Both the position numbers and the translations under genes were made by a program. This document shows positions 13,001 to 28,000 of a stretch of DNA of 64,000 nucleotides, in pieces. Each line of letters starts with the position of its first letter. The stretch's first letter is position 1. This DNA is from Heliocidaris erythrogramma. Its lineage: Eukaryota; Echinodermata; Echinoidea; Camarodonta; Echinometridae. The notes under the pieces are model-generated. The model was not told the DNA's origin, ran no database searches, and saw only the letters and a program-made list of their open reading frames with translations. The stretch is from NCBI GenBank assembly GCA_025617745.1, contig CM046853.1, forward strand, positions 8,448,974-8,512,973. Direction: 5' to 3'.

Positions 13001-16000
13001 GTGTACAAACACCGAAAACAAAAACCAAAAATAGTCTTGTGTAAGTGTTTAATTTAATTTAATTTAATTCCATTTCCATCTCTTTCCTTTCCTTTCACTT
13101 CTCCTAAATTCCTCTAAACGCCCCATAAGTGGGTTATGTTTTTCACGAAAAAATATATCAACAGCCTTTTCACCGAGGCTCCCACATGGTGTTACCGAAA
13201 ACCTTCAATTGTGAACTTTAGTAATGTTAGAAGATTTTAATGAAATTGGGTAAGAAGGTACATGGTATGAAGATATAGCCTAAGTGCGATCTTCGAATAT
13301 GTCATAGCTGATTAAATATGTGAAAATAGCTAATTATGTATCAGACAATGTGGTTTCTGTTCGATAACTTTAGTAATATGTTATAAAGATTTTAATGAAA
13401 TTTGGTAAGAAGGTACATGGTATGAAGATATAGCCTAAGTTAGAGTATGTAGGTCAAAGGTCAAAGTTCACAGTTCATTAAATATGCAAAAATAGCTAAT
13501 TATATATGCAAAAATATGGGTTATGTAATGTTGAGTATGTAAATCAAAGTTCAAAGTCACAGCTCATTAAATATGCAAAAAATGCTAATTATGTACATGA
13601 GAAAGTTTATTTTCAGAACTTCTGGGTCATTCCATAAAGTGGTAAACTTTATTGTTTTTATATGCTCAAGGGGACCTTACATCCTGCTATGACCCCGAGG
13701 CTCGCCAAGGGGTCATCAGCAGGATGTAAGGTCCCCGAGAGCCTATAGAAACAATTGTGCCTCAAATATTGAAGCAGTCAATATATCTTTTATATACCGA
13801 ACAAAGCCAGGTAGGAGTCAAAGAATACATGTGCGACTTACCAATCTTGGGATTCTCACATTTAAAAATCATCAAATTGTTAATAAACTAAAAAATCAGA
13901 GATAAATTGAGATAGATTGCCGGTCTTCGTCGCAAGTAAAATAAATTTAGCAACCAAATCGAACTGCGATTATGGTATCCGCGCTCGCGCAAAGTAAGTT
14001 TTTACACGTAAACCAATGGGGATCGCAGCAAAATTTAACTATGCCCGTGAGCATAGTTCATTTTTGCGGGTATGGTTAAAAACACGACCTCACTTTCAAT
14101 CAATAAGATGACAGGATTAGGAAAGATTCTAAGTAAGGTATGTAATATAGACTAATGGAATTAACTTGTTCTGACGTATATACATATAGGCCATTTTAGG
14201 GGATGCTACGCTTTGCGTTGCCCTTGTTGTTTGTTTTTTCATTAATACAGCACTTACATTTTATTCATTTCTGTAAACATATGAGAATTTTGCATTATGC
14301 TTGATTAAGACCCCTCGCTGTGCACAGTAATGATATGAAAGTGATACACATACTTTTTATGTTCTATATACTTCATATCATATAGACGATTGAGAATGTA
14401 GCCCACATCTATCTGATTCGGTTCAAGCCCCAAAGTCACATTACCCGGAGAACCAAAGTTGCAGACAAAATCATGGACTATATAGCCAACCAACCAAACA
14501 AGATGGCACCCAGATATGAGTTGGTTGAACATGTGCTGAAATCAAAGGAAGAAGATGTAAGTGTTATGGTGAGAGAGGGTAAAGGAATATATTGAAGAAT
14601 GAGAAAAGAGAGTTGTGTGTTATGATAATATGACATGATCATAAGGGGTAGATGCTAACAAATATCACAGGGTGAGATGAGGGTTGGAGGTGTAGGGTGA
14701 GAGGAGGGTTGGAGGTGTAGGGTGAGAGGAGGGTTGGAGGTGTAGGGTGAGAGGAGGGTTGGGGGTAGGGTGAGAGGAGGGTTGGAGGTATAGGGTGAGA
14801 GGAGGGTTGGAGGTGTAGGGTGAGAGGAGGGTTGGAGGTGTAGGGTGAGAGGAGGGTTGGAGGTGTAGGGTGAGAGGAGGGTTGGAGGTGTAGGGTGAGA
14901 GGAGGGTTGGAGGTGTAGGGTGAGAGGAGGGTTGGAGGTGTAGGGTGAGAGGAGGGTTGGAGGTGTAGGGTGAGAGGAGGGTTGGAGGTGTAGGGTGAGA
15001 GGAGGGTTGGAGGTGTAGGGTGAGAGGAGGGTTGGAGGTGTAGGGTGAGAGGAGGGTTGGAGGTGTAGGGTGAGAGGAGGGTTGGAGGTGTAGGGTGAGA
15101 GGAGGGTTGGAGGTATAGGGTGAGAGGAGGGTTGGAGGTGTAGGGTGAGAGGAGGGTTGGAGGTGTAGGGTGAGAGGAGGGTTGGAGGTATAGGGTGAGA
15201 GGAGGGTTGGAGGTGTAGGGTGAGAGGAGGGTTGGAGGTGTAGGGTGAGAGGGGAGGGTTGGAGGTATAGGGTGAGAGGGGAGGGTTGGAGGTGTAGGGT
15301 GAGAGGAGGGTTGGAGGTATAGGGTGAGAGGAGGGTTGGAGGTGTAGGGTGAGAGGGGAGGGTTGGAGGTGTAGGGTGAGAGGAGGGTTGGAGGTATAGG
15401 GTGAGAGGAGGGTTGGAGGTGTAGGGTGAGAGGAGGGTTGGAGGTATAGGGTGAGAGGAGGGTTGGAGGTGTAGGGTGAGAGGGGAGGGTTGGAGGTGTA
15501 GGGTGAGGGGAGGGTTGGAGGTGTAGGGTGAGAGGAGGGTTGGAGGTGTAGGGTGAGAGGAGGGTTGGAGGTGTAGGGTGAGGGGAGGGTTGGAGGTGTA
15601 GGGTGAGAGGAGGGTTGGAGGTGTAGGGTGAGAGGAGGGTTGGAGGTATAGGGTGAGAGGAGGGTTGGAGGTGTAGGGTGAGAGGGGAGGGTTGGAGGTG
15701 TAGGGTGAGAGGAGGGTTGGAGGTATAGGGTGAGAGGAGGGTTGGAGGTGTAGGGTGAGAGGAGGGTTGGAGGTGTAGGGTGAGAGGAGGGTTGGAGGTG
15801 TAGGGTGAGAGGAGGGTTGGAGGTGTAGGGTGAGAGGAGGGTTGGAGGTGTAGGGTGAGAGGAGGGTTGGAGGTGTAGGGTGAGAGGAGGGTTGGAGGTA
15901 TAGGGTGAGAGGAGGGTTGGAGGTGTAGGGTGAGAGGAGGGTTGGAGGTATAGGGTGAGAGGAGGGTTGGAGGTGTAGGGTGAGAGGAGGGTTGGAGGTG

Positions 16001-19000
16001 TAGGGTGAGAGGGGAGGGTTGGAGGTATAGGGTGAGAGGGGAGGGTTGGAGGTATAGGGTGAGAGGAGGGTTGGAGGTGTAGGGTGAGAGGAGGGTTGGA
16101 GGTGTAGCGTGAGAGGAGGGTTGGAGGTGTAGGGTGAGAGGAGGGTTGGAGGTATAGGGTGAGAGGAGGGTTGGAGGTATAGGGTGAGAGGAGGGTTGGA
16201 GGTGTAGGGTGAGAGGAGGGTTGGAGGTATAGGGTGAGAGGAGGGTTGGAGGTGTAGGGTGAGAGGAGGGTTGGAGGTGTAGGGTGAGAGGAGGGTTGGA
16301 GGTGTAGGGTGAGAGGAGGGTTGGAGGTGTAGGGTGAGAGGAGGGTTGGAGGTGTAGGGTGAGAGGGGAGGGTTGGAGGTGTAGGGTGAGAGGAGGGTTG
16401 GAGGTGTAGGGTGAGAGGAGGGTTGGAGGTGTAGGGTGAGAGGAGGGTTGGAGGTGTAGGGTGAGAGGAGGGTTGGAGGTGTAGGGTGAGAGGAGGGTTG
16501 GAGGTGTAGGGTGAGAGGGGAGGGTTGGAGGTGTAGAAGGAGAGGTATGTTCTGTAGGACAGGAGGTTGAGATATATTGGTAACATGGAGGTGTAAGTTG
16601 AAGGTTTGAAGAATGACAGAGGGGTTGGTAGTTGGAGGTACCAATTTTTCAACTGTCATGATGCTACAATCTGTACTAAGGTGTATAAAGCTACCAATTC
16701 TGATTTCATATATGTAGATGACATATTATTTTTGTATATCATTTCAATTACAGTATTTGGAATCACTTCTATACCTATATGTAGCTGAGCATGTTTAATA
16801 ACAATCAATTCTCATTTAAATGTTCATGTTGTGAGATATTTAATTTTTATGTTGCAAGAATTGCTCCGTAAACCAATCATTATTTGTGCCTTTTATCCAA
16901 GGTTTCCTACAACCAGTTCAAAAAATCCCTTCAAGATCTCAAGTTAAGCAAGACGGTAGAAGCAGTGAGCATTGTTGCAAAAGAACTGCCTCAGTTCTCC
17001 CGCCCTGAAGTGAAACAATCCTTGTCAGACCATCTTAGACAAATTAAGGCTGAGGAAGGAGAAAGTGCTATCTCTGGAAGAAAACCTGAAGATTTCATAG
17101 TAAGCACAGAATAGTATTACTTTCTGAGAAGTTGCTCTTTTGAAAAATTCAGGCCATCGTGAGTACATCAAAACTAATATATATATTGAACCAATGTCTA
17201 TAGATTTTATTTGTATGTTTTTGACACAACTTTCCCCATGCTTGGTCAGTCAAGACTTAGAGAGATATGCTTGAGACCATACGGTCCCTCTGCTTCTTCT
17301 GTGGAACCTTACCAATAGTATACTGTTGATCCTTTTGACTTGCTAGAGTAGACTACTACTCAGGACATTCTTGTCCTCACATACCATTTTAGTCTAATTT
17401 CAAGCAAGTATCTTTTTGGTTATGGAACATCTTGATGCATTAGCCCTTTTTCTATTAAATTTGTTACTTTGACTGTGATTGTGAATTACCTTCAAGTATT
17501 CTTGGATTGGTGCATGATTTTTTAATATCCCCTCTTCACAGATAACTTGTATACGTCTTATGGAGCAGAGCAGCATTGCTGACAATGGTGTTGAAGACAA
17601 CGATGACGAAGATGCAGATCTAGATTTGAAAGGAATTAATGCGGTCAAAGGTATTGTCATTTTGGCTTCTTGACTGCCTTTAAAACAGGCAACAAATTAA
17701 CATGTTCATGTTTTATTTGCAAGTGTTTTAAGACAGATGGATAGCAGTGGAAGGAATGAGTATATTCTTAACATGTAATGTGTCTAGTAATTGCATTTGA
17801 TTCCGTGCTTGACATGCTCTACAGTGCGTATAAAAAAAGTACACATTTTGAAAATATCCTCCAAAAATCATAATTTCACATTATCGATTTGATTTTCTTC
17901 TACACTTAGGGGTGAGGGTCTGTTTCATCGGATAACACTGTTGGGTTTGACAATATTTTACGCTTGAGTGAGTACTGGCTACTTTTGTGAAACTCGCAAA
18001 AATTGGTTTGTGCAAAAATGCGCAGTCTTGAATTTGATCAAAGTGATTATCAAAGTGAGTATCAAGCATTAACTTCTTATTCTCTCTTAAGTATCAATAT
18101 TAAACTGATTTGAACATTATTTCATTCCATAACCCTATACCACCCACAATGGTGTCTGCAGAAATTGATAAAGGGGAGGGGCGGAATGTTCCCAAGGCGG
18201 GTTAAATGTTGGCCTATCTGAACAGCATCAGAGCATTAAAGTTGTACTGGTTCTTTTTCTTGGGCCTTCAAGAAAAAGCTACACCAGGTTCACCCAATGG
18301 CTGGATACTCTACTGCCCCCTCCCCCACAACTGCCATCAATATTGCATATATTGATATACATTAGACCCCTAATATTTACATATTTTCTTATTTTCTTCT
18401 TCAAGTTTTTTTATTCCTCTGGAAAATGACAAGACCCCATAAACAACATCTTGTATGATGCATAAGAATTTAAAAGAGAAGCAAGTTTATTGATTAAAAT
18501 AACATTTTAACATTTCTTCAATTAAACATGTACATGCAAAAGATATCATCATGCAGTACTTTCAACATGCTGTAGACAGTGATGCATCCTCAACTGGTTG
18601 GAAGAGATGGAGCAAAGAGAAGAACCACATAAACTGGTCAAAATCAGATTTTTCTTTCTCTCTCCTGTCTTGAAAATGGAACATTTTAGGTCCATCTTCC
18701 TGTAATGTATTGCACTTTGCATCCTTTCCACATGCTCCATTCAAAAGTAGACAGGCATGATATTCTTCCGATTTAAATCGGAATTCCGATTTTTTTCTTT
18801 TCCTGACAATGATCTCGATTTTGGGGCATTTTTCCCCGATTGTAATAAACGATCCTGTTTTAAAAAACCGATTTTGTTGTGGTCGAATAATTTGTGGTTG
18901 ATATGAGATTTGGGGCGATTCGTATGTAAGCGTTGTTTTTTTGTGCTGGCTCGCCTGCAAGTGATTCGTTTTGTGTAGCATTGCATGGTGTGGTGCGCAC

Positions 19001-22000
19001 GTGTACGTGAAGCAAGGTGGTGACTGGGGTAGATTTTATTTTGGCCGAATTTTATCGATAGCAACGTAACATAAACGTAAACGGAACAGCATGCGTTTGT
19101 TTACTCGCGACGCTATATATTCAGCCCAGGTCAGCGGCTGCCGCCTGCCCAGGCACGCGGCTCAGCTGTTTTGTACTTGCTCTATCATGATGTGGATTTA
19201 CATCGTACATGTACGTACGTGCACATGTACCTCGGCGATATCGATCTCGACATCGGTCTTTTCCGAACTGTTAGTTCGTGTATGTTGGCCCTGGAATTGG
19301 AATAATGTATTTTTGACACTAAGATGGCATCTAAAGCCATCCAACCTAATGTAAGTTGGAAACTACCCAGTGATTTGCCTTTACAGTTATATAAAAATTT
19401 CCAAAAAAAAGGCCTTCTAGACACCGTTAAATGTGCTCATGAAAGAGCAAAAGTGCTCCGCCCCTGGACCCCGGAAATGTAGATTTTTTTTTGGTAGGCC
19501 ACTATCATGCCTGAGTAGAATTGTATGCAGAAAGACGTAATCTCCGATGTTTTTGGTAGGGCATGTGAGTGTGTGTATGTAGGGAGGGGTAGGTGTGTGC
19601 ATATAGGTGTAGGATTAAGGATCAAATGATTGTTCAAATCTATTATTAATGCTTAAAGAAGTTACTGCCTGATTGACTGAGGCATTCTTGCGAAAACCTC
19701 TTTTTGCAACTTTCACACAAGCAGTCAGTACTCACTCAAGCATAAAATATAGTCAGTACTCATAGCGTCATCCTCTGGAACAGACCGTCACCCATAATTG
19801 TATAAGAAAAAAACCATATCGATATTGTGAAATTATGATTTTTGAAGATACTTTCAAAGTGTGTACTTCTTTTTGATATGCACTGTATAAAGAAAAACGC
19901 CTTCCTAAAACGGTGCCTTTGCCAAACCAGGGAACTTTTTTTCTTCCAGCACTAAACAATAATATTTTCGCTCAAGACTTTACATTGATTTTTTTTTAAA
20001 GTTCAGTATTCATGTGATATGTGTTTTTGTTTTTATTTTGTATGTGTTTGTGACTACAGAAATGGACTTCTCCAGACTGTCCCCGAATTTGGAACTGACT
20101 GATACACAACAGGTGTATTATTACGTAGAGAAGAATCAGAATGAAATGAAAGGAATTTCTATAAATGTAAGAAAGGCTTTCACATAATCATTTTGATTTC
20201 AAGAAAATACAGAATGAAATGAATGGGAACTTTTATGTACAGTAAAGCATTATATCTCTTCATCACTCGAAGCATTTAAATTTTTGAGCTTATATTGGAG
20301 TGTTTGTAACCTACTTATGAAACTAGTAATTGTAAGTTTCTACTGAAAGAACAGTTGTAAGTTAGGTATTTAATTGTAATACTGTAAATGCAGAAATATT
20401 CACGGATTTTGCGCTATTTTCGGCGGGCGCGATTCTAGAACACGCGAAAATATTAGCACGATTTCTTATGCTTGTTTTCAATGGACACTGCACTGCGCGC
20501 TTCATCTGATTGATACATGTTTGCATCCAATTCAGTTTAGAGTGCGAGTGAGTAATTGTGCAGCGCAAATTCAAGAACCCGCGAATATTTTTTTGTGTCG
20601 CTCAGCGCGAAAATTTAATCACGTGAAAATAACAGCGTTTACAGTATCATACAAATATAGAAATACATGATAGCGAATAGAGTGTATATAATGAGACTGT
20701 TACGTGGGGGTAAACCTAAGTTCTGTGAGAGTAAAAAGCTGGTCACATTTGTCCGATAATGATAACAATAACATTTTTCAATGAAAGGTACCCCCTACTA
20801 TGTGATGTGTATGTGTGAGTATGTTAATAGTAGGGCAGCTCTAGGGTGTCGGTTAAATATGTCCAGCCCTTTATATCCTTGTAGAAATATAACCTTTACT
20901 ATTCAAAACATGATTCATTACATGGCATTGATTTATTTTGTGCAGAAAGCAATGCATGCTGTGATGATGGATAGGTATCGAGTCAGATTAATTTTCAAGA
21001 GGTTAGAGAGAAAACAGTTGATGAAGAGCTTCACTTTCATGTCTGGAAGATCAAGAGAGATGAGGTGAGTTTCTACCCCAGTGGTTCTGAGACACGTGCT
21101 CCAGAGACAATTGCCCCACTGTTAATTATTCACACTAGCCAAATTCCTAATTTTAAAGTGTACCAATCACCTGAAAATATGATATATGTCCTGCCAGGAA
21201 GTATCAAATCAACCTCAAAGAACTTTTTCTGGCATTCTATAGGTCAACAGTTTCAGGAGTATAAAGCAAATAAAGGATAACATGAACGTGCACGCACGGA
21301 ACAGAACTCGGAGTTGGGTTCCACGCAAGCCCTAATCTTGGCAAGCGTGTGCGCATGTGCGGGTGCGTTGAGTAGTCTACTCACGAGTTGATTTTACGCT
21401 TACAGAGAGTGTAATTAAACTTGCAATATCTCTTTATAGAAGTAATATTTGAAGCCTATAATTTTTATTGTATTTTTAGTATAATGACATGGAACCTCTA
21501 ACATACAGAGCAACATATTGCTTGGTGATTGGTCCCTTTAAGCTGAGACCAAACACTATACCTAACCCTATTCTTGACCTATCCAATTCCAACCTTAACC
21601 CTATCAGGACCAAAGTCAACAACACTATGTACAAAGTGAATAGTATTTTAGTCTCTGATGATGTGAAGCCTGGAGCAAATTGCAGGAACATATGTCAGGA
21701 CCCTGTTTCATCAGGTGTCTTGTCGCTGATTTTTACCATCAAATTTGCTCTCAGCCAATCAGATGCAAGGATTTCAGTAGCTTATAACAGTTATTGCAAC
21801 TTGTCATGACAATTTTTATGAAACAGGGCCCAGGTCATCATCCCCATGATCATCACAGCTTCCCAAGCTGAAGTTGAGAATAATCATCGTTTACTTTACA
21901 TATACCTTATACACAAAAAACACCACCTAGTGACTTTAATGTTATTTTATCCTGAGGGCAATTTAGAAAAATCCAGATTATCCCTAGATACCATTTGTTT

Positions 22001-25000
22001 TGTGTGTGTGTTATTTAGTCCTTATGAAATATGAGATATGAAATAAACTTTGAATCTTGAATTTATCAATCATCTTATATTGTATTATAGATTCTTCACT
22101 CAACGTGGGTTGGATGAAGGGACAGTCCCAGAACAAGTTCTACAGATGTATCATCAAGGAGGAAAGAAACCTCCCATCATGAAACAGGCACCAAGAAAAG
22201 GTTTGCTTGATTTTTCATGCCAGTTATTTCATAAGTAAAGAAATATCAGGTCCAGAAATTTGTCTTGTGAAAATTTTAATCTGAATGATAATAAAAGATC
22301 CTGCCAAATGCACTTGTGAGAATATTTTCTTCCTTAATTCTAATATTTAGCTATACATTGAAGTTATTGGCATACACTTAGTGGTAAAATATTATGAATC
22401 TCTTCAATGAAATGTATTAATCCTTTTTGTATGTAATAGGAGCCTTAAAATGATGGTTGTAAATATCAGATGGATTTTCATAATGATGAGATTGATCATG
22501 TAAAGGAAATAAAGCAATACAGTATTGCAAACTGCACTATTACAAAGAAAGGCAAGAACATAAATTTTTATTCAAAGTTTGAAAAAACAATTAAATGTAG
22601 ATTGCTGAAGTAAACAGTTGGATGATGTTTAGACTTCAGTGTCCAATGATGAAATGTATCTCCGTTTTTCTAAAATCCATTCACCCCTTTCTTCCGGACA
22701 CTCAACAATTTATCTGCCCTTGACTGTCATCCACTTGAAGACACATCAAGTATCCCGTCTTCCTCTGAGGCAGGAGGGTCGTCAGATCATCTGGAATCCT
22801 CTCCAGGAGTCTCACAGCCAACATACAAAGCTAAGAAAATGTCACAAGATACAGAGCCAGGTCAGTCCAGAAGCCACTTATATCCCAAATATCAATCTGA
22901 ATAGAATGTGGGAGGCACTTCAAAGAATGTTCTACAGCGTAGCCTGTATTCAAAGACAAAGGGAGGCATTATATGCAGTCAAGAAGTGCAGACTTTATAT
23001 TATAAAGCAAGTGATCTTTATGTGCAGGCTACTTTACATTAGTTAAATCGGTTTTTAATGAAGAACATTGATCAAGGGAGGGAAAAATGTGGTCTTTTGA
23101 GAGTGGAAGATCTTTCTTTACAGGAGATTGAAAGCAGGTTTCACTGTGTACTTTTTCTTTTTTTTCTCTCTCTCTCATTTGAGACTTTGAAGATTTTTAG
23201 AATTAGTAATAGATATTGGAACAATTTAGAATCTAATGTGCTTTTGTAACCCATCACCCCCAAAAGTCTACAAATTAGCATTAGACAAAGTGAAACTTTG
23301 TGCCATTTTTCCTTTTTTATGATAACAAAGCTTATTTTATTTTTAAGATATTGAATTACATTAGTTGTTGGGGTTAAATTTGTGAATGGTAAATTGTCAT
23401 GCACAGTTGTTGTGTGAGATGGTAGTTATATGACTTGTCAAGGTCATTTGTTTTAATTAAGAGTGTGTTCTTTATTTATCTATGGAATTGTTTAAATTGC
23501 GGCTGTTCAACATTAATTACCATTCAACATATTATAAAATCAGCATTTATGCGTTCTGTATTATTTTTAATTTTATTTTCGAACAGGCAAAATGCATTAA
23601 TTGATTGACAAGTGATATTTTGTGTTATTCACTGTGTGTTCATTATCATCATAGCTGGTCAGTCAAAAGGAATCACCCAGGCATGGAAAAACCTGGAGAG
23701 AAGTAGACTGATATTAGAGCATATAGCATATGTTCGTGTGTCAGAGGTACATATTTTACTCAAGGTAAGAAATGTATCATTTCTCAAATGACATGCTTTA
23801 TGTTCCTTAAAGGTAATGTTTGGTTTTGGTAAGCCCTCAAAAACTTTTCATCAGATTTATTGGATTTTTGTTGATAAATAGCAAGATACTAGCATTACAT
23901 ATATGTTATGAAGATTTCACGTCCTAAAGTGGCATATTAAACAAATGAGAGGCAAAAATAATTTAGGTGCTGGGTCAACATCAGCGTGCACTATGCACCA
24001 TACACACATTCTAAACCTACACACAGTGACACACATGCTATCTCCATGCAAAGGCCCGCGATTGTTGTGCAGCGATAAATGTAGAGAGAGAAAGAGAGAC
24101 TCGAAGTTGCGAACAGCTACCCTGTTTGTCATTAAGAAATGATAGGTTTTCCTTTTTATAGTAACTTCTAAATGTCTTAGTTAATAGGTGAATTTTCTTC
24201 ATTGTTCTTTTGTATAGATGTAACTGTTTTTACGTTTCTCTGTTCTTAACAGCACATCAGGAAAAGAGAAGCAGAAATGGGGAGTAAGACAGAATGTTGC
24301 AGGAAGTCTTTATTCAGGTGCATCTTCATCATATAAACCCTTAAAGGGATTCGGTAACTTTGTGACGGCTTGATTTAATGAATTGTTGAATTTTTTGAAT
24401 TATCTGTCTTGTCTAATGATGTTCAGAAGGATAAATAAATAGCCAGGCATAGAAAGGTTTTCAAATAATAATGCTATTATTAAGATATCTGTGACTGAAT
24501 ACTCCCATTTACGAAAGCGTATGGCTATACGCTCTTAATAGTCTAACACTGAGTCAATGTGAAGCACATGATGATTTTGAAGTGTTTTTATTCCCATGGG
24601 CTTCAATTTTACAACATTTTTTTTTTTTTTATTGAAAATAATTGAAAAAATGAAATAAATGAGAATTGAATTGAATATTACATACACTAATAGCATGTAA
24701 GACCAAACAGCTCAGATTTTGTCAAGCCTCCAAGTTACCTAATCACTTTAATAATCTGCCCCCATGCAACTAACCCAGTGCCACAGTGCTAATCCCTATT
24801 GTGCTAGCCACTAATTCCCTCTGTGTTTTTTTTTTTTTTTTTTTTTTTTGGAGGGGGGGGGGGGGTGTTTATAAAGCACAAACAAACAATGCAACTATAC
24901 AAGGTATGTGGCACCATGGTATAGTGTACAAGTCTTTGGTACAAAGCAGCTCTATGCAGATCAGTGTGCAAGGTTTTGGTAATTTATGGGTTAAAGTTAT

Positions 25001-28000
25001 ATATGCCTGTGATACTGCTGTGCTAAAAGCTACCATATTTTTCTTCCAGCTGATAATCTATGTTACCATCCCACACAAATTTTGCCGCACATTTCACGCT
25101 ACACCACTTTCTGAAGTCTTGCGCATATTTTGACACCAAGTTTTAAAAAACCGATCATACCATTACTGAGTCATGTGACCTTTTGTGACCTCATCTCAGC
25201 CTGAAAATGGAGATTTTCTGAGTTTTGTGTACAAAACGAATGGGAAACTGCATTTCACCTATAATTTAATATAAAGATTTACATAAAAATAACGATGGAT
25301 TTGTGTTCTTTACACGATTTTCAAGGTCCGTGCAAAAGTTGATCGGTCATGTCATGGCCAAGATCGGGGGGGGGGGGGACCTCCACAGACAAAGAGGTGC
25401 TTGAAATAGCCCAGTCATTATGTTTTCAGGTTGTCCGTCTGTCCTACTTTCTCGTTCTCGCGATAACTCAAGAACCACATGAGGTATGAACTTCAAATTT
25501 GGTGCTAGTATGTATCACATAGGAAGACATTCTGATTAGATTTTGTGGTATGTAGGTCAAAGGTCACAGAGGTCTATTTCTGAAATTGCAGGTGTTAGCA
25601 TTGTTACACGATATCTCAAGAACCATTGGAGATATGAACTTCAAACTGGGTGCTAGTATGTATCACCATAGGAAGACAATCTGATTAGATTTTAGGGGTA
25701 AGAAGGTCAAAGGTCATAGCAGTCAATTATGAAATTGCAGGTTTAGCCTTGTTAGCGCGATATCCCAAGAACCGTTTGATCCATTAACTTCAAACTTGGT
25801 ACTAGTACCATGAAGAGTCTCTTGAACAATTTGAGCCATTAACTTCCAAGTTTGGAACTAGTATGCATCACCAGAGTGAGATGAACTGATTAGAATTTTG
25901 TTCACATCTAGGTAAAAGGTGACGGGTCATTTGTGAAATTAATGCTTATTAGCTTTGTTATCACCATATCTCAACTATTTTATATTCATGACTAGGAGGA
26001 GATAAAGATGTAAGGTCAAATGTCAGTGACTTCAATTGATATATGATTGTAGGCTTTTTATTCTTGTCATCACAATACAGTTTGAGACATGAACTGAATT
26101 TAGGCAGGGGCATATAGGAGATGCAGTCACATTCATCTTGTTTTTTATAGAATGGCTAATTGGTAATTTGTTGTTTTTTGTAGTTAATTATTTTATTAAT
26201 GTAAGCTAAGATATATTTAACTTTTCTGCTCATAGGATGATTCATAAACTAGTCAAGGAAGGGAAGCTGAATTACTTCACAAAAGAAGTGCAACGCAAGG
26301 AGCGAAAAAAAAAAGAATGTGTAAGTTTTCTTTAATCTTTTTTCTTTGTGTGAATTTCAGTCCGAAAAAAACAGAATATGAATTGAAGAGTTGAAGTGAG
26401 AAAAAAAAATCACTTATTTCTCTGCCAAAATTGTTTGTATATAAGATGATAAAATCAAAGCTACCTTTAATTTTATCATCTAACATACATTTTTTTGCTT
26501 TATAGGTTGATCTTTTTGTTAGATAGTTGAAGTATTTATTGGGGGTTTTTTTTACTTAAATACATACATATCGTAATGTATTAGAACTCAAGATTGCTAG
26601 TTCATTCTAATTAACTAAACAATGTACTGGCACTTCAAAAATATTAGAAAACGGCGTTGAAGAGAAACATACTGAGGCTTTTCGTCTTGCACTCATCGGA
26701 GTAGACCGCAAGAATGAACAGAAAGTTTCCGGTATATTGTTTGATTTTGGCTTTTTGTTCATTCTTGCGGTATACTCTGATCAGTGCAAGACGAAAAGCT
26801 TCAGTATGTCTCTCTTCAATGCCGTTTTCCGATTCTGTAGTACTGAACATCTTTTCAAAATATTATTACAATTTTTTTTTTTTCTTTTTTTTTTTCTTTT
26901 TTTAATTGTCAAGTTATCAGTTTCTTTCAATAGAAATCAAGTTCAGAACTGACTTATACTCTATGAAACTCATGTTTCTTGAGAGCAAAGATTTAGTGTT
27001 ATTATACTCCTCTGAAAATGAAAATCAAATTTATTATTTGGATTTTAATCTTGTTGTCAGATCAAGATTGTGTCAGATGCCAGTATTGGAGATAATGATC
27101 CTCAAGTTCGAGCTATGCTAGATAAGATTATCACCAAACCACACTTTACTCCTCAGCCTGTCAAGATTCCCGTTTTGTATCGGAAACTGAAGGTTAGTAG
27201 AAATCAAGCTGTTGGCGACTGTAAAGTGGAAATTTCATGCGAATAATTTTTTGCGCCTGGCCAAGTAAGGTGAATTTCACGTGCTTTTAATTTTGCCCAC
27301 GCACTAGACTCAAAGGCAAAAGAATACGTAAACAAAAATATTTGCGTGTTTTTATTTTCACAGAAATTTCATGCCACGCGAAATGCGCGAAAATTTCCAC
27401 ACCACGAAATATTCCTCGTTTACAGTACTTGATTCTCTCATTAATTAGACTTAGCCCATTGCCTATGGGGACCCGGTAATCCCTATATTAACCTGTGGGA
27501 ATGAGAGAATTCAGGAATCATTGGGTTAATCCTGGAAACACCTGGTTCTGGTAAGTGATCAACATTTGCACTTCTTGGTACTTTGTAGTGAGAAGTGAGA
27601 AGTTAGTGCCACCAACCAACCCCAAAAAGCAAACAATGTAAGTAAAGTGAGTTAACCCTAATAGGACCGGGGGGGGGCGGATTCCGCCCCCCCCTCGACG
27701 TTTCGCGTAATATGTTCGCATCGCGAAAAGCAGTCACCACGCCGCTTCACTACTTTTTTCTTTCAAGTCTTGCGCAACTTTTGAGACCAAATTTGTGATG
27801 TCCGCGCGTGCGGTTCCGGAGTTACGCAACATTTCGTAAGTGCATGTCAGACCCAAAATTGCTCAAAAACGTGATTTTGTGTACAAATCCAATGCAAATT
27901 GTGTTTCCAGCTAAAATTCATAAATGTTTCATTATTTTTACTTTTACTGTTTAAAAACAATTAATTTTATGTTGTTTATGATTAAAATAGTGTCGTTGAC

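Noticed and set aside
14655-16659. Two very long Pro/Ser/Thr-rich open frames on the minus strand
   Set aside because: They are readings of the 25-bp minisatellite, which has no stop in these frames; no start context, splice sites or non-repeat domain.
22639-23046. 135-codon open frame overlapping exon 11
   Set aside because: Continues past the donor into the intron, does not fit the phase of exon 10, and has no family similarity. The acidic frame starting at 22741 fits both.
25415-26140. CRISPR-like or satellite array
   Set aside because: Units are long, degenerate and without unique spacers, in a eukaryotic intron; they belong to dispersed elements with defined ends.
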